Of a stretch of DNA of 46,084 nucleotides, positions 8,642-16,703 are shown piece by piece. Source of the DNA: Firmicutes bacterium HGW-Firmicutes-8 (GTDB lineage: Bacteria > Bacillota > Thermincolia > Thermincolales > UBA2595); contig PGZN01000038.1 of assembly GCA_002840165.1 (NCBI GenBank), positions 1 through 46,084 of the forward strand, given 5' to 3'. Every line of letters begins with the position of its first letter. Positions within the stretch are counted from its first letter, which is position 1. Both the position numbers and the translations under genes were made by a program. The notes below the pieces were generated by a model that was not told the origin of the DNA, ran no database searches, and saw nothing but the letters and a program-made list of their open reading frames with translations.

Positions 8642-8666
8642 AAAAAAAGGAAGGTGTAAACCTTCC
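8642..8666 (-). terminator. Rho-independent terminator of rplM-rpsI
   Basis: On the minus strand, GGAAGG-TTTACA-CCTTCC is followed at once by TTTTTTT, a few bases after the rpsI stop. This is a textbook intrinsic terminator. Confidence 0.9.
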
Positions 8667-8672
8667 AAGAAA

Positions 8673-9065
8673 TTAACGTTTGGAATATTGGGGGGCCCGG
8701 CGGGCTCCCTTGAGGCCATATTTCTTTCTTTCCTTCATCCTCGGGTCTCTCGTCAAAAAACCAGCCTTCTTTAACGCACTACGCAGATTCGGGTCAGCCT
8801 TAATCAGAGCACGGGCGATGCCGAGTCTCATAGCTCCGGCCTGACCGGTGGTGCCGCCACCCTCAACCTTAGCTAAAACATCATACTGACCACCGGTATT
8901 GGTTAACTCAAGAGGCTGTCTGACAATCATCTCGAGAGTCTTTTTGCCAAAGTATTCATCTAACGGCCTGGAATTAACAGCCAGTTTTCCCTCGCCGGGA
9001 ACCAGCCTTACACGTGCTATGGCGTTTTTCCTACGACCTGTCCCTTGAAATTGCACTTGTGCCAC
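8673..9065 (-). CDS. rpsI: 30S ribosomal protein S9
   Basis: This 130-residue protein has the S9 signatures [14 protein letters not shown] near the N-terminus and the conserved basic C-terminal tail ending [14 protein letters not shown], which reaches the P-site tRNA. It lies 22 bases after rplM with a good ribosome site and shares its transcript and terminator. Confidence 0.98.
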   Translation of the reverse strand: MAQVQFQGTGRRKNAIARVRLVPGEGKLAVNSRPLDEYFGKKTLEMIVRQPLELTNTGGQYDVLAKVEGGGTTGQAGAMRLGIARALIKADPNLRSALKKAGFLTRDPRMKERKKYGLKGARRAPQYSKR

Positions 9066-9087
9066 TCTTTCTCCTCCTTCCCGTTAC

Positions 9088-9522
9088 TTAAACCGCAAAT
9101 TCCCATACTTCCGGCTGTTGAGCCATATGGGGATGTTCTGTCCCTCTGTATACCTTCAGTTTGCGTCCCTGGGCACGCCCCAGCCGATTATGGGGCAGCA
9201 TGCCTTTGACGGCTTTTTCAATCGCCAGTTCGGGTCTTTCTCTGAGCAGTCTTTCGTAAGGCATTGTCCTAAGACCACTTGGATACCCGGTATGGTGGAC
9301 ATAAAGTTTTTGCTGCAGCTTTTTGCCTGTAAGGACAACCTTTTCAGCGTTAATCACGATTACGAAATCACCGGTATCAACATGGGGGGTAAAAATCGGT
9401 TTATGTTTTCCCCTTAGGACCCGGGCTATTTCAGTGGCTACCCGGCCCAGAGGTTTTCCTGCGGCATCTATAATGTACCATTTCTTGATAACTTCATTTG
9501 GTTTTGCCATAAAAGTAGACAT
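9088..9522 (-). CDS. rplM: 50S ribosomal protein L13
   Basis: This 144-residue protein matches L13 ([16 protein letters not shown] near the N-terminus and [11 protein letters not shown] near residue 115). The open frame begins six codons earlier at 9540, but AAGGAGGG lies directly before the ATG at 9522, so I chose that start. It is the first gene of the rplM-rpsI operon. In many related genomes truA and the ecf genes lie immediately upstream; here they are about 18 kb away. Confidence 0.97.
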   Translation of the reverse strand: MSTFMAKPNEVIKKWYIIDAAGKPLGRVATEIARVLRGKHKPIFTPHVDTGDFVIVINAEKVVLTGKKLQQKLYVHHTGYPSGLRTMPYERLLRERPELAIEKAVKGMLPHNRLGRAQGRKLKVYRGTEHPHMAQQPEVWEFAV

Positions 9523-9568
9523 TTTTTTCCCTCCTTGCACTCAGATATCTTGCCGCCATCTACCAATA

Positions 9569-9608
9569 GCAGGCAATGTCAAATAGTCCGGGGCTTTGGA
9601 CTAATTGT
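9569..9608 (-). promoter_or_regulatory. Hairpin in rplM leader, possible ribosomal protein autoregulation element
   Basis: In the leader RNA, CAATTAGTCC pairs with GGACTATTTG (one mismatch) around AAAGCCCC. It sits between the promoter and rplM. L13 leaders that bind their own protein are known in Firmicutes; I have only position and the hairpin as evidence here. Confidence 0.35.
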
Positions 9609-9626
9609 TTATAAAGTCACGCATAT

Positions 9627-9656
9627 ATTTTATTATAAAAAGTGGCAGTATGTCAA
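9627..9656 (-). promoter_or_regulatory. Promoter of rplM-rpsI
   Basis: On the minus strand, TTGACA (9651-9656) and TAAAAT (9627-9632) are separated by 18 bases. This is a good sigma-A promoter about 105 bases before rplM. Confidence 0.65.
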
Positions 9657-9756
9657 GTAAATCTAACTGTTTTTGTGTTTTTTGTCTTATACAAAAAGTG
9701 AACCTCCAAATTACCGGAGATCCTGAAATTATTGTTAAAGACACTGAGGAGCCTAA

Positions 9757-10254
9757 TTAGTCCTCGTAATCATTGTTTACCTGACTATGAAATATTTGAT
9801 GTAAATTCATCTCTGGTTCTTGTACTTTTACCTGGCTTTCAACTTTAGTAACACCGCGGGCTTTGCTCGCGGAATCGCGTGCTTCCTCTATTTCATTTGG
9901 ATCTGTAACATTTCCTACCAGAGTAACTATGCCTTCGGTACTTTTAGCGCCGATATGTTTCAAGTTTACATTTGGATTAGCATTTAGCTCTTCCGCCACT
10001 TCGAAGTCCACAGAACCATCGGTAATATCGCCATCCGTACTGATAGATATACTATTATCAACTATTTTTATCCCGGAAATGCTTTTCGCGATATTTTCAG
10101 CATGCCCTTTCTCAGCCAGTGTATCTACAATACCTAGTAATTGTGCTTCTCCTTCCACTATATCGCCTTTCAGAGCATACCCCTTAAGATTAACATCTTT
10201 TTCAAGCTCTCTCTGTAAAGCCTCTTTTAATTTCTCGTCCTTTTGACCAGACAT
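9757..10254 (-). CDS. BON-domain protein
   Basis: This 165-residue soluble protein has two to three repeated BON-like units: about residues 8-70 (GDIVEGEAQLLGIVDTLAEKG) and 75-150 (STEGIVTLVGNVTDPNEIEEA). BON domains usually bind phospholipid or other ligands at membranes, often in stress or osmotic proteins. There is no signal peptide or membrane helix. I chose the ATG at 10254 because AGGAGG lies 7 bases upstream; an in-frame start eight codons earlier would contain that ribosome site. The specific function is unknown. It is the first gene of the block separating rplM from truA. Confidence 0.7.
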   Translation of the reverse strand: MSGQKDEKLKEALQRELEKDVNLKGYALKGDIVEGEAQLLGIVDTLAEKGHAENIAKSISGIKIVDNSISISTDGDITDGSVDFEVAEELNANPNVNLKHIGAKSTEGIVTLVGNVTDPNEIEEARDSASKARGVTKVESQVKVQEPEMNLHQIFHSQVNNDYED

Positions 10255-10433
10255 ATAAAAACCTCCTATAACGATCAATATTATAAAAGCCCTTTTGTAG
10301 TTAAAATCTTTTATGTAACATATCTTTTCCCAATAATAATAAAGTTTATTTAAAATTATTTGTACTTAGTGAAAAACGGCTAAATTCTATGCGGTCATTT
10401 GCGGAACACTCTATCTGCAGTTTTCCCCTAATG

Positions 10434-10442
10434 TGATATACT
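10434..10442 (+). promoter_or_regulatory. Candidate extended -10 promoter of rsgA
   Basis: TGATATACT fits an extended -10 (TG, one base, TATACT). The -35 region (TCTGCA) is weak, which is common with extended -10 promoters. It lies about 140 bases before rsgA. Confidence 0.45.
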
Positions 10443-10469
10443 AAAGATAAAATGAAGGGAGATGATTTA

Positions 10470-10526
10470 ATGTTTAAATCATATAAAACTGAGTCGGTAT
10501 CATGCGGGGAGGTGCTTGCAGAATAG
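10470..10526 (+). CDS. Possible 18-residue leader peptide before rsgA
   Basis: The frame MFKSYKTESVSCGEVLAE starts with an ATG preceded by GAAGGGAGATG, a good ribosome site, and ends inside a strong hairpin that precedes rsgA. Stalling or passage of a ribosome on this frame would decide whether the hairpin forms. That makes it a candidate leader peptide; no homology is recognised. Confidence 0.35.
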   Translation: MFKSYKTESVSCGEVLAE

Positions 10527-10546
10527 AGTACTATCTGCCCTCCCCG
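10505..10546 (+). promoter_or_regulatory. Strong hairpin in the rsgA leader
   Basis: CGGGGAGG (10505-10512) pairs with CCTCCCCG (10539-10546), with an inner stem GCAGA/TCTGC. It overlaps the end of the small upstream frame. It has no T run, so a role in translation or RNA stability is more likely than termination. Confidence 0.5.
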
Positions 10547-10582
10547 ATTGGTCAACAGCAAAAATAGGGAGGACAATTAAAA

Positions 10583-11662
10583 ATGACTAAAGTGAATTTA
10601 TATAAAGTTGGCCTAACCGAGCGCCTTGAGCAGGAAGCTGCTATGCATGAAGGCCTATACCTGGCAAGGGTATCAGTACAACACAAGGATATATACAAAG
10701 TCGTTACAGAAAACGGTGAGATGCAGGCCGAGGTTTCTGGAAAAATGGGATATAGGGCCAGAAATACCTCAGACTATCCGGTTGTTGGGGACTGGGTTAT
10801 GGTGGACCGTGTCGATGACAGCGGTGGCAATGCCATCATTCACCTCATCCTTCGCCGCAAAAGCTTGTTTAAACGCAAGGCGGCAGGCACATCCAATCAA
10901 AGCCAGGGCGTAGCCGCTAATATTGATACTGTTTTTATCTGTATGTCCCTAAATAACGATTTTAATCTGCGTCGATTAGAAAGATACCTGTCCATCGCGT
11001 GGGACAGCATGGCCACCCCTGTCGTCATCCTGACAAAGTCAGACCTGTGCAGCAATGTACCGGCCAAACTTTCAGAAGTGTATTCCTCTGCTTTAGGGGT
11101 AGATGTACTCGTAACAACAAGCATGGACGATGACGGACATACAGCAGTAAACAAATATATTAACAAAGGTAAAACCATTGCCTTCATAGGGTCATCAGGC
11201 GTCGGAAAATCTACATTAATCAACCGTTTATTGGGTGAAAAAATACTTACTACCAGAGAAATCCGTGGAGACGATAAGGGTAGGCATGCCACCGCCCACA
11301 GACAGCTGATCGCTCTCCCGGACGGCGGTCTGGTCATAGACACTCCCGGCATGCGTGAACTGCAAATTGAGAGCGCTAACTTGTCCAAGTCTTTTGCCGA
11401 CATAGAGAAACTGGCCCAAAACTGCCGCTTTAATGATTGTACGCATCGCCAGGAACCGGGGTGTGCTGTAAGGGAAGCAATTGAACAAGGTATTCTCTCC
11501 GCAAAACGTCTTAGCAGCTACCACAAGCTTCAGACTGAAATGAGGTACCAAGGGCTAAACTCACGCCAGCTTGAGCAGGAAAAAATCAATAAAATGTTTG
11601 GCAGCATGGGTGCTATGAAACAAGCAACAAAGTCTGTCAAGGAAAAGAACAAGCGAAGGTAG
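10583..11662 (+). CDS. rsgA: Ribosome small subunit-dependent GTPase A
   Basis: This 359-residue protein is a circularly permuted GTPase that helps mature the 30S subunit. The order is an OB-fold (about residues 25-100), G4 TKSD (151-154), P-loop GSSGVGKS (203-210), G3 DTPG (253-256), then a zinc knuckle with C281, C286, H288 and C294. The P-loop after G4 confirms the permutation. GGGAGGA precedes the ATG. It lies alone on the plus strand with its own leader and terminator, whereas rsgA often sits near protein kinase/phosphatase and rpe genes in Firmicutes. It could be a paralog, since the usual neighbours are absent. Confidence 0.93.
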   Translation: MTKVNLYKVGLTERLEQEAAMHEGLYLARVSVQHKDIYKVVTENGEMQAEVSGKMGYRARNTSDYPVVGDWVMVDRVDDSGGNAIIHLILRRKSLFKRKAAGTSNQSQGVAANIDTVFICMSLNNDFNLRRLERYLSIAWDSMATPVVILTKSDLCSNVPAKLSEVYSSALGVDVLVTTSMDDDGHTAVNKYINKGKTIAFIGSSGVGKSTLINRLLGEKILTTREIRGDDKGRHATAHRQLIALPDGGLVIDTPGMRELQIESANLSKSFADIEKLAQNCRFNDCTHRQEPGCAVREAIEQGILSAKRLSSYHKLQTEMRYQGLNSRQLEQEKINKMFGSMGAMKQATKSVKEKNKRR

Positions 11663-11686
11663 TTTTAGATAAGGAGTAATCAGAAC

Positions 11687-11730
11687 AAACTCCTGCCAGA
11701 GTTTTATAAAAAACCCTGGCAGGAGTTTTT
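11687..11730. terminator. Bidirectional terminator between rsgA and the DUF5131 gene
   Basis: AAACTCCTGCCAG pairs perfectly with CTGGCAGGAGTTT over 13 bases, with a 16-base loop and T or A runs on each side. It can end rsgA on the plus strand and the TcmP-DUF5131 transcript on the minus strand. Confidence 0.9.
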
Positions 11731-11745
11731 GGCGTTATATGATAT

Positions 11746-12465
11746 TTACATTGACAATACACCTGGAATTGCATCCCATGTTTTCCCTAAAAGAACACGC
11801 CCAGCCTTCTTTTTGTTAACTCCACCCCATTGTTTAAAATAAAAAAGTACTCTTTGTCTTTCACATTCATCCTTTATTGTTAAAACCCAATCTTGCTTTA
11901 TTTCTCTAGCCCCAAATCCACTTTCTCCGCCTACAATCGCCCAGTCAATACTTGTAAGATCAACGTCTTTTACTTCACCAATCAAAGGTTCAAAAGAGAT
12001 AAATCTGACTCTTGCTGGAACCTCTCTCAAATAATCAATTCTATTTTTGTGCTCACCACTCTCAACTGTAACACCTTGCCAAATATTGGGTGTCCAGTTA
12101 AGGTGCTTCGCTACTTGAGCAAGCCTTTCTGCTCTCTTTGTCAGTATTTGAAAATTATGCCATGATGCTTTATTCATGACATCGAATACTTTTGTAATAA
12201 ACTCTAGCGGAATATCTTCATGAAATAGATCAGACATTGAATTCACAAATATTAAAGCCGGCTTTTTCCATTTGATAGGATCATCGAGGCAACCTTCATG
12301 AAGGGAAATGTCAAAGCCATTTGCATATTTAGTATTACCCATTAACTTTAATCTTTTTGCCATAGTAAGGGCATAGCAGTTTCTGCATCCCTCAGAGATT
12401 TTGGTGCATCCGGTTACAGGGTTCCATGTACTTTCAGTCCATTCAATTGAAGATTTGCTCCCCAT
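11746..12465 (-). CDS. DUF5131 / phage Gp37-Gp68 family three-Cys-motif protein
   Basis: This 239-residue protein begins with IEWTESTWNPVTGC and has the three cysteines C20, C27 and C30 (spacing Cx6CxxC), the mark of the Gp37/Gp68 (DUF5131) family. The cysteines resemble a variant radical SAM cluster motif, and the later sequence (FVNSMSDLFHEDIP, QILTKRAERL, GGESG) is typical of the family. It starts 5 bases after the tcmP-like gene ends, so both are one operon. Family members are spread by phages and mobile DNA. The reaction is not established; radical chemistry on a nucleic acid or nucleotide is an inference. Confidence 0.85.
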   Translation of the reverse strand: MGSKSSIEWTESTWNPVTGCTKISEGCRNCYALTMAKRLKLMGNTKYANGFDISLHEGCLDDPIKWKKPALIFVNSMSDLFHEDIPLEFITKVFDVMNKASWHNFQILTKRAERLAQVAKHLNWTPNIWQGVTVESGEHKNRIDYLREVPARVRFISFEPLIGEVKDVDLTSIDWAIVGGESGFGAREIKQDWVLTIKDECERQRVLFYFKQWGGVNKKKAGRVLLGKTWDAIPGVLSM

Positions 12466-12470
12466 CTACC

Positions 12471-13598
12471 TCACCCCTTTTTAGGAAAAGATACCAACAC
12501 TTTATCCCCAAATGTAATCTCTCCCCTTATTATCTTTCGCTTCTCAGCAGCAGGATCTGCAATGATTTTCCCTTTTGACTCTAAATTTCGCAATGCATCT
12601 TTGTAATTCTTTTTTATATAGGGCTTATCTACATTATGTTTTTGGTAAATTTGAATCATGATTAGACTTTGTCCCGAAAAATCATTAACGAGCATCTCTT
12701 CAAGCTCATCCAACGGGCGACATAATTCAAATAACGCTTTATACCGTTTATCCACAGGATTATACTGAAATGACGGTACATTCTGGTTAGCTGAAGAACT
12801 TTCCTTTGCCATTATCTCCTTCATTATTTCGTAGCCTGTAGAATTCTTACTTACGAAAATCAGATGGTGGCTAGTCCGGTTCCCACGGTCGTTTTTAAAA
12901 GAAAATGGCAGCACGTATTTGCCACCCAAATCTTTAAGAGCATGGACCAATTCTTCCACTATTGTCATTTCTCTTTCATACGGGCTCAAATTATTAAGCC
13001 TCTTTCTTAATGCGTTTGCCCTTTCTTCACCAAATAGTACGTCCATGTGTTCTTTTACAAGAGGATTACTTAATCCAGCGTTTATTCTGTTGTAATTGAA
13101 AAAAAATATGCAATCACTGCCCCAGTCTTTCAAAACGGAGTTGATTAAGCGCAACGATAATCCTTTGTATCCCCATGGATCCACAAAGAAAAGAGTTGGA
13201 ACAAGGCTCGTTTTTTCAAATACCTTGGAAATTTCATCACCGATCTCAATATTATCTACCTGCGGAGCATATTTCAAACTATCAATCCTGGGAATCTCTT
13301 CAATGGCTTTTGCAAGTGAACCCGAATTATTTTTATTTACGTCATTAAAAATTGTCACGAGCATTTGTCTCATGTCAGGATTATCAATTGCTTTTTCTAA
13401 AATTAGCACAGGGGTAGATTTTGAACCGTCTTTATATCTTCCAGGCCCCGCGAATAAATCGATGTATGCCACTTTGTTACCATACTTTTTTACGGTAGGA
13501 ATAATGACCCTAGCCCATGCCCAGAAATATTTGTACACTATTGTAGCCTTAACAACCGATTGCTCCTTTGTTTCTTCGAAAAATTTTTTGGTACTCAA
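12471..13598 (-). CDS. tcmP: Three-Cys-motif partner protein (TcmP family)
   Basis: This 375-residue protein belongs to the family named for its pairing with DUF5131 proteins. A Rossmann-like motif AYIDLFAGPGRY (residues 44-55) and FFVDPWGYKG (D140-P-W-G) resemble methyltransferase motifs I and IV, so SAM binding is plausible. The C-terminal part (from about 280) looks like a small winged-helix-type domain. I chose the TTG at 13598, eight bases after AAGGAGTGA; a longer frame reaches 13646 without a good ribosome site. Function is unknown. The pair is AT-richer than its surroundings and is bordered by a terminator and a foldback element, which suggests acquisition by transfer. Confidence 0.82.
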   Translation of the reverse strand: MSTKKFFEETKEQSVVKATIVYKYFWAWARVIIPTVKKYGNKVAYIDLFAGPGRYKDGSKSTPVLILEKAIDNPDMRQMLVTIFNDVNKNNSGSLAKAIEEIPRIDSLKYAPQVDNIEIGDEISKVFEKTSLVPTLFFVDPWGYKGLSLRLINSVLKDWGSDCIFFFNYNRINAGLSNPLVKEHMDVLFGEERANALRKRLNNLSPYEREMTIVEELVHALKDLGGKYVLPFSFKNDRGNRTSHHLIFVSKNSTGYEIMKEIMAKESSSANQNVPSFQYNPVDKRYKALFELCRPLDELEEMLVNDFSGQSLIMIQIYQKHNVDKPYIKKNYKDALRNLESKGKIIADPAAEKRKIIRGEITFGDKVLVSFPKKG

Positions 13599-13798
13599 TG
13601 AAATCACTCCTTGAAAAACAAACCACTTCCCATTCGGAGCAACCAAACATATGTTTGTATTCTATGTTGTCGTTCATTTTTCCTGCACAGAAGTTTCTAA
13701 GTCGCAAATTTTTCTTGACAAACCAAACCAATACTTATGATACGGTTCGCCCCGTTCGATTCTAAAATAATTTCCTCTCTTCCCCCTAAAGGTTGCAG

Positions 13799-14117
13799 CC
13801 GGTACAGGAGGTTATTTACAGAGGGGTTGGGTATTTTATAAGGGTTTCCCTTGCGCTGACGTCGTTGGCAATCTTGCTGCCACCGGCCAGCCGCAAGGCA
13901 AGGGGTCCCAGCATGTCTGAAGATGGCGAAGGCCGCCGGTAAGTTTCATGTTTCTCGAAACGGGAGGCGGCCATCTTATTAGGAATGCATTCTGAGCCAT
14001 CAAGTTCTGGGACATTGCCTTGCGGCTGGCCGGTGGCGGCTTAGATTGCCAGGCGGCGAGCGGGAAACCCGTTAAAATACCCAACCCCGGCCGCCTACAG
14101 ACAACCCTCCGGTACCG
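13799..14117. repeat. Foldback element 1 (long imperfect palindrome)
   Basis: Arms of about 110-150 bases face each other. The left arm (13799-13911) contains GGGGTTGGGTATTTTATAAG, GGGTTTCCC and CCACCGGCCAGCCGCAAGGC; the right arm (about 14006-14117) carries their reverse complements. An inner stem at about 13919-13977 pairs GATGGC..GGCCGCC with GGCGGCCATC. No transposase or credible gene is present. The element fills most of the 530-base gap between the TcmP and cyclophilin genes. It resembles foldback element 2, so it may be a non-autonomous mobile or structured RNA element. Confidence 0.75.
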
Positions 14118-14129
14118 GACAAAACCGCA

Positions 14130-14651
14130 TCACACTTTTTCCGGTTCTCCATAATCCACTCCATAGGTTTCAACTGTTACTTTTTTAATCATCTGACTCG
14201 CATAGGGCCTGTCCCTAAAGTCTCTTTCTACTTTGACTATCCGGTCCACTTCCTCCATTCCTTCTATAACTTTGCCAAAAGAAGCATATTCCCCATCCAG
14301 ATGGAAAGAATCTGCCACCATAATGAAAAACTGGGAACCGGCAGAGTTAGGAAGCGCGGTCCTGGCCATGGAAATAATACCTCTGTCGTGTTTCAGTTTG
14401 TTGGCAAATCTATTAGATGAAAATTCCCCTTTAATACCGTATCCCGGATTGCCGGCGCCGGTTCCTTCAGGGCAGCCTCCCTGAATCATGAATCCCGGGA
14501 TAACCCGGTGAAACGAAAGACCGTCGTAAAAACCTTTTTGGACCAGTGATATAAAATTCCTCACCGTATTGGGGGCAACCTCGGGATAAAGCTCGATTTT
14601 AATCTTTTCTCCATTCTCTGTTTCCATTGTCACTACAGGGTTTTCGCTCAT
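14130..14651 (-). CDS. Peptidyl-prolyl cis-trans isomerase, cyclophilin type
   Basis: This 173-residue cytoplasmic protein (no signal peptide) is a compact cyclophilin. Signatures are PNTVRNFISLVQKGFYDGL, FHRVIPGFMIQGG (active-site R and F) and SAGSQFFIM. It catalyses proline isomerisation in protein folding. I chose the ATG at 14651 (MSENPVV) after AAAGGATGG rather than the frame start three codons upstream. It is followed by foldback element 1 and preceded by the TPR gene on the same strand. Confidence 0.95.
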   Translation of the reverse strand: MSENPVVTMETENGEKIKIELYPEVAPNTVRNFISLVQKGFYDGLSFHRVIPGFMIQGGCPEGTGAGNPGYGIKGEFSSNRFANKLKHDRGIISMARTALPNSAGSQFFIMVADSFHLDGEYASFGKVIEGMEEVDRIVKVERDFRDRPYASQMIKKVTVETYGVDYGEPEKV

Positions 14652-14711
14652 AATTACCATCCTTTCAATTATACTGTAATGTTAAAACAGCCCTTTGCTG
14701 TATAATAAACT

Positions 14712-15386
14712 TCATAACCTATTAATCCAGGAGAAAACGGCCCATTTGCGGTGGATGCGGCGAAGACGTTTAGGGACATAGGAATATTCCTGGATGGCAC
14801 ACTCAAACATGTGTCTGGCTTTTTGCCTGTCACCTTGTTTTTTGTACACGACGCCCATCCGGTAAAAATTTTCGGCGCTGGCGAAGCTGCCAAGTCCCTC
14901 CTCCAAAACCTTGATTTCATCAAAAAAATGGTTCGACCGTTTTAATTCATACTGCAGCAGGTAAATATACGGCAGACCATGGCCAACTTTACGGTCTAAT
15001 CCCACAGCTTGGTCCAAAGCCTGTTTGCCCTCTGTCGACCGGTTTAATTCCATATAAGCCATCCCCATATAGAGATACAACCTGGGCGAATTAAATACCT
15101 TTTCGTTTGCTTTTTTCAGGAACTGCAGAGCCCGGTTATAGTTTCTTTTTTCAAAATACAATACGCCTAATTCCTGAGCACTGTCGGCGTTAGCGGGGTT
15201 TAGTTCCAATTCAGCCAACAGAGTTTTGATTCGGCTGTTTCTTTTAAATGGAGCAATAAAATCAGGTAAAAACCCAAAATATGCTTTGTCTGCCACTGCA
15301 TAAATAACAAATAAAAGAATGAGAGCCAGAAATGGGTTTCTCGTCAGCATTGATAAAATGAAATAGAGAGCAAAGCCTTTAAGCAT
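14712..15386 (-). CDS. Tetratricopeptide-repeat membrane protein
   Basis: This 224-residue protein has an N-terminal hydrophobic region (residues 1-45) that should anchor it in the membrane. About four TPR-like helix pairs follow, for example NPANADSAQELGVLYFEKRN, SPRLYLYMGMAYMELN and AENFYRMGVVYKKQGD. Such proteins act as binding scaffolds; the partner is unknown. AGAAGGTGG precedes the ATG. It lies 60 bases upstream of the cyclophilin gene and may share its transcript. Confidence 0.75.
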   Translation of the reverse strand: MLKGFALYFILSMLTRNPFLALILLFVIYAVADKAYFGFLPDFIAPFKRNSRIKTLLAELELNPANADSAQELGVLYFEKRNYNRALQFLKKANEKVFNSPRLYLYMGMAYMELNRSTEGKQALDQAVGLDRKVGHGLPYIYLLQYELKRSNHFFDEIKVLEEGLGSFASAENFYRMGVVYKKQGDRQKARHMFECAIQEYSYVPKRLRRIHRKWAVFSWINRL

Positions 15387-15585
15387 ATAACCACCTTCTA
15401 GATATAATTACCACCCACTAAGTATTTTATCATAGGGACGGGCATCCTGCTATGCTAACTATTTGAGAACAAAAATACTAAAGTGGTAATTCCATTAGAC
15501 CGATATTGATATTGTATATCTTTTTGCTTTACTGACACTCCGGTTCATGAATTCCTGAGTACTTAAATTAAAGAGAGGTAAATAG

Positions 15586-16647
15586 ATGAGAAAAGTCACT
15601 CTTGACTGCATCAAGGTAGGTTCTACATTAGCCCGTGCAATATACAGCGCCCACGGTCATAGCCTTTTGCGCGAAGGTACGGTTCTCACTACAAAATATC
15701 TTGAGCGATTAAAAAAGATGGGATTCTCGTCCGCATTTATTGATGATGGGCTGATGGATGATATTGTCCCTGATGAGAGTATTTCGGAAGAAACCAGGCA
15801 GCAGGCGATTCTCTGCATCCAGGAAGTCTCGGATGATATAAAAAATAGTAAACCCATTAAAGCGGCCTTAGCGAAAAAAGTCGTCTTAGACATTATTGAC
15901 GATATTATCGGTTCCAGAAATCTGTTGTTAAATTTATCTGATATTCGTTTCCATGACAATTACACTTTTTATCATTCTGTGAATGTCACGGTAATTTCCG
16001 TCATGATTGGGATTATCCTCTATTATCCTTATGACCGGCTGTGTGATCTCGGTTTGGGTGTCCTCCTGCATGATATCGGCAAAACCCAGATCCCCATAGG
16101 AATCCTTAATAAACCCGGCAAGCTGACAAAGGAGGAATACCAAATCGTCAAACAACACACCTGGTATGGGTTTGAGGCATTAAGGGCTACTCCGGAATTT
16201 AAAGTTACATCTGCCCATGTGGCCTTACAGCATCATGAACGGTACAATGGCTCCGGTTATCCCAGAGAGCTTCGCGGTAACGATATTCTCGAATTTGCCC
16301 GCATCGCCGCGGTAGCGGATGTTTATGACGCCATGACTAATGACCGCTGTTACCGCAAAAAAATCCCGGTCAATAAAGTTCGCCAGCATCTGATCGACAA
16401 CTCGGGGATCCTGTTTGACCCTGGCGTGCTGGACCGTTTTATCGAAAAAATCGCGTTTTACCCCCAGGGAACCAAAGTCGTGCTAAAGGACGGCCGGTCG
16501 GGGGTCGTCATTAAACAAAATACCGCCGATCCTATGCGCCCGATAATTCGTCTTTTCTGGGATAATAATGTCCATCTGAAGGAACCAATAGAAGTTAACC
16601 TTTTAGACTGCCCTGATTTGAAAATTGTAAGGGTCCTTGATTCTTAG
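15586..16647 (+). CDS. HD-GYP domain cyclic-di-GMP phosphodiesterase
   Basis: This 353-residue protein has an N-terminal region of about 110 residues of the kind often found before HD-GYP domains, then a full HD-GYP domain. Metal and signature residues are visible: H162-D163 (LLHDIGK), H191 (KQHTWYGF), H216-H217 and YNGSGYP (220-226), and D245 (DVYDAM). HD-GYP enzymes hydrolyse cyclic-di-GMP. A C-terminal segment (from about 295) is a small beta-rich region. Its neighbour, convergent across a shared terminator, is a lone receiver protein; the pair could form a signalling module, but this is inference. Confidence 0.92.
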   Translation: MRKVTLDCIKVGSTLARAIYSAHGHSLLREGTVLTTKYLERLKKMGFSSAFIDDGLMDDIVPDESISEETRQQAILCIQEVSDDIKNSKPIKAALAKKVVLDIIDDIIGSRNLLLNLSDIRFHDNYTFYHSVNVTVISVMIGIILYYPYDRLCDLGLGVLLHDIGKTQIPIGILNKPGKLTKEEYQIVKQHTWYGFEALRATPEFKVTSAHVALQHHERYNGSGYPRELRGNDILEFARIAAVADVYDAMTNDRCYRKKIPVNKVRQHLIDNSGILFDPGVLDRFIEKIAFYPQGTKVVLKDGRSGVVIKQNTADPMRPIIRLFWDNNVHLKEPIEVNLLDCPDLKIVRVLDS

Positions 16648-16661
16648 CCGGTTTAATGAAC

Positions 16662-16696
16662 AAAGGGGGTATCCCAACGTGGGACACCCCCTTTTT
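16662..16696. terminator. Bidirectional terminator between HD-GYP and receiver genes
   Basis: AAAGGGGGT-a-TCCC-AACGT-GGGA-c-ACCCCCTTTTT forms a stem of about 13 pairs with one mismatch and ends with a T run on the plus strand. It can serve both convergent genes. Confidence 0.88.
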
Positions 16697-16703
16697 GATG
16701 AGA

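Noticed and set aside
10346-10576. Minus-strand frame of 76 codons upstream of rsgA
   Set aside because: It runs antisense through the rsgA leader hairpin, has no ribosome site and no recognisable protein features.
13549-13731. Minus-strand frame of 60 codons overlapping the tcmP start
   Set aside because: It overlaps the tcmP ribosome site and first codons in another frame and lacks a convincing ribosome site. It could be an upstream frame, but the evidence is too thin.
13836-14084. Minus-strand open frame of 82 codons in the gap before tcmP
   Set aside because: It lies wholly inside foldback element 1, has no ribosome site, and its sequence is a by-product of the palindrome.
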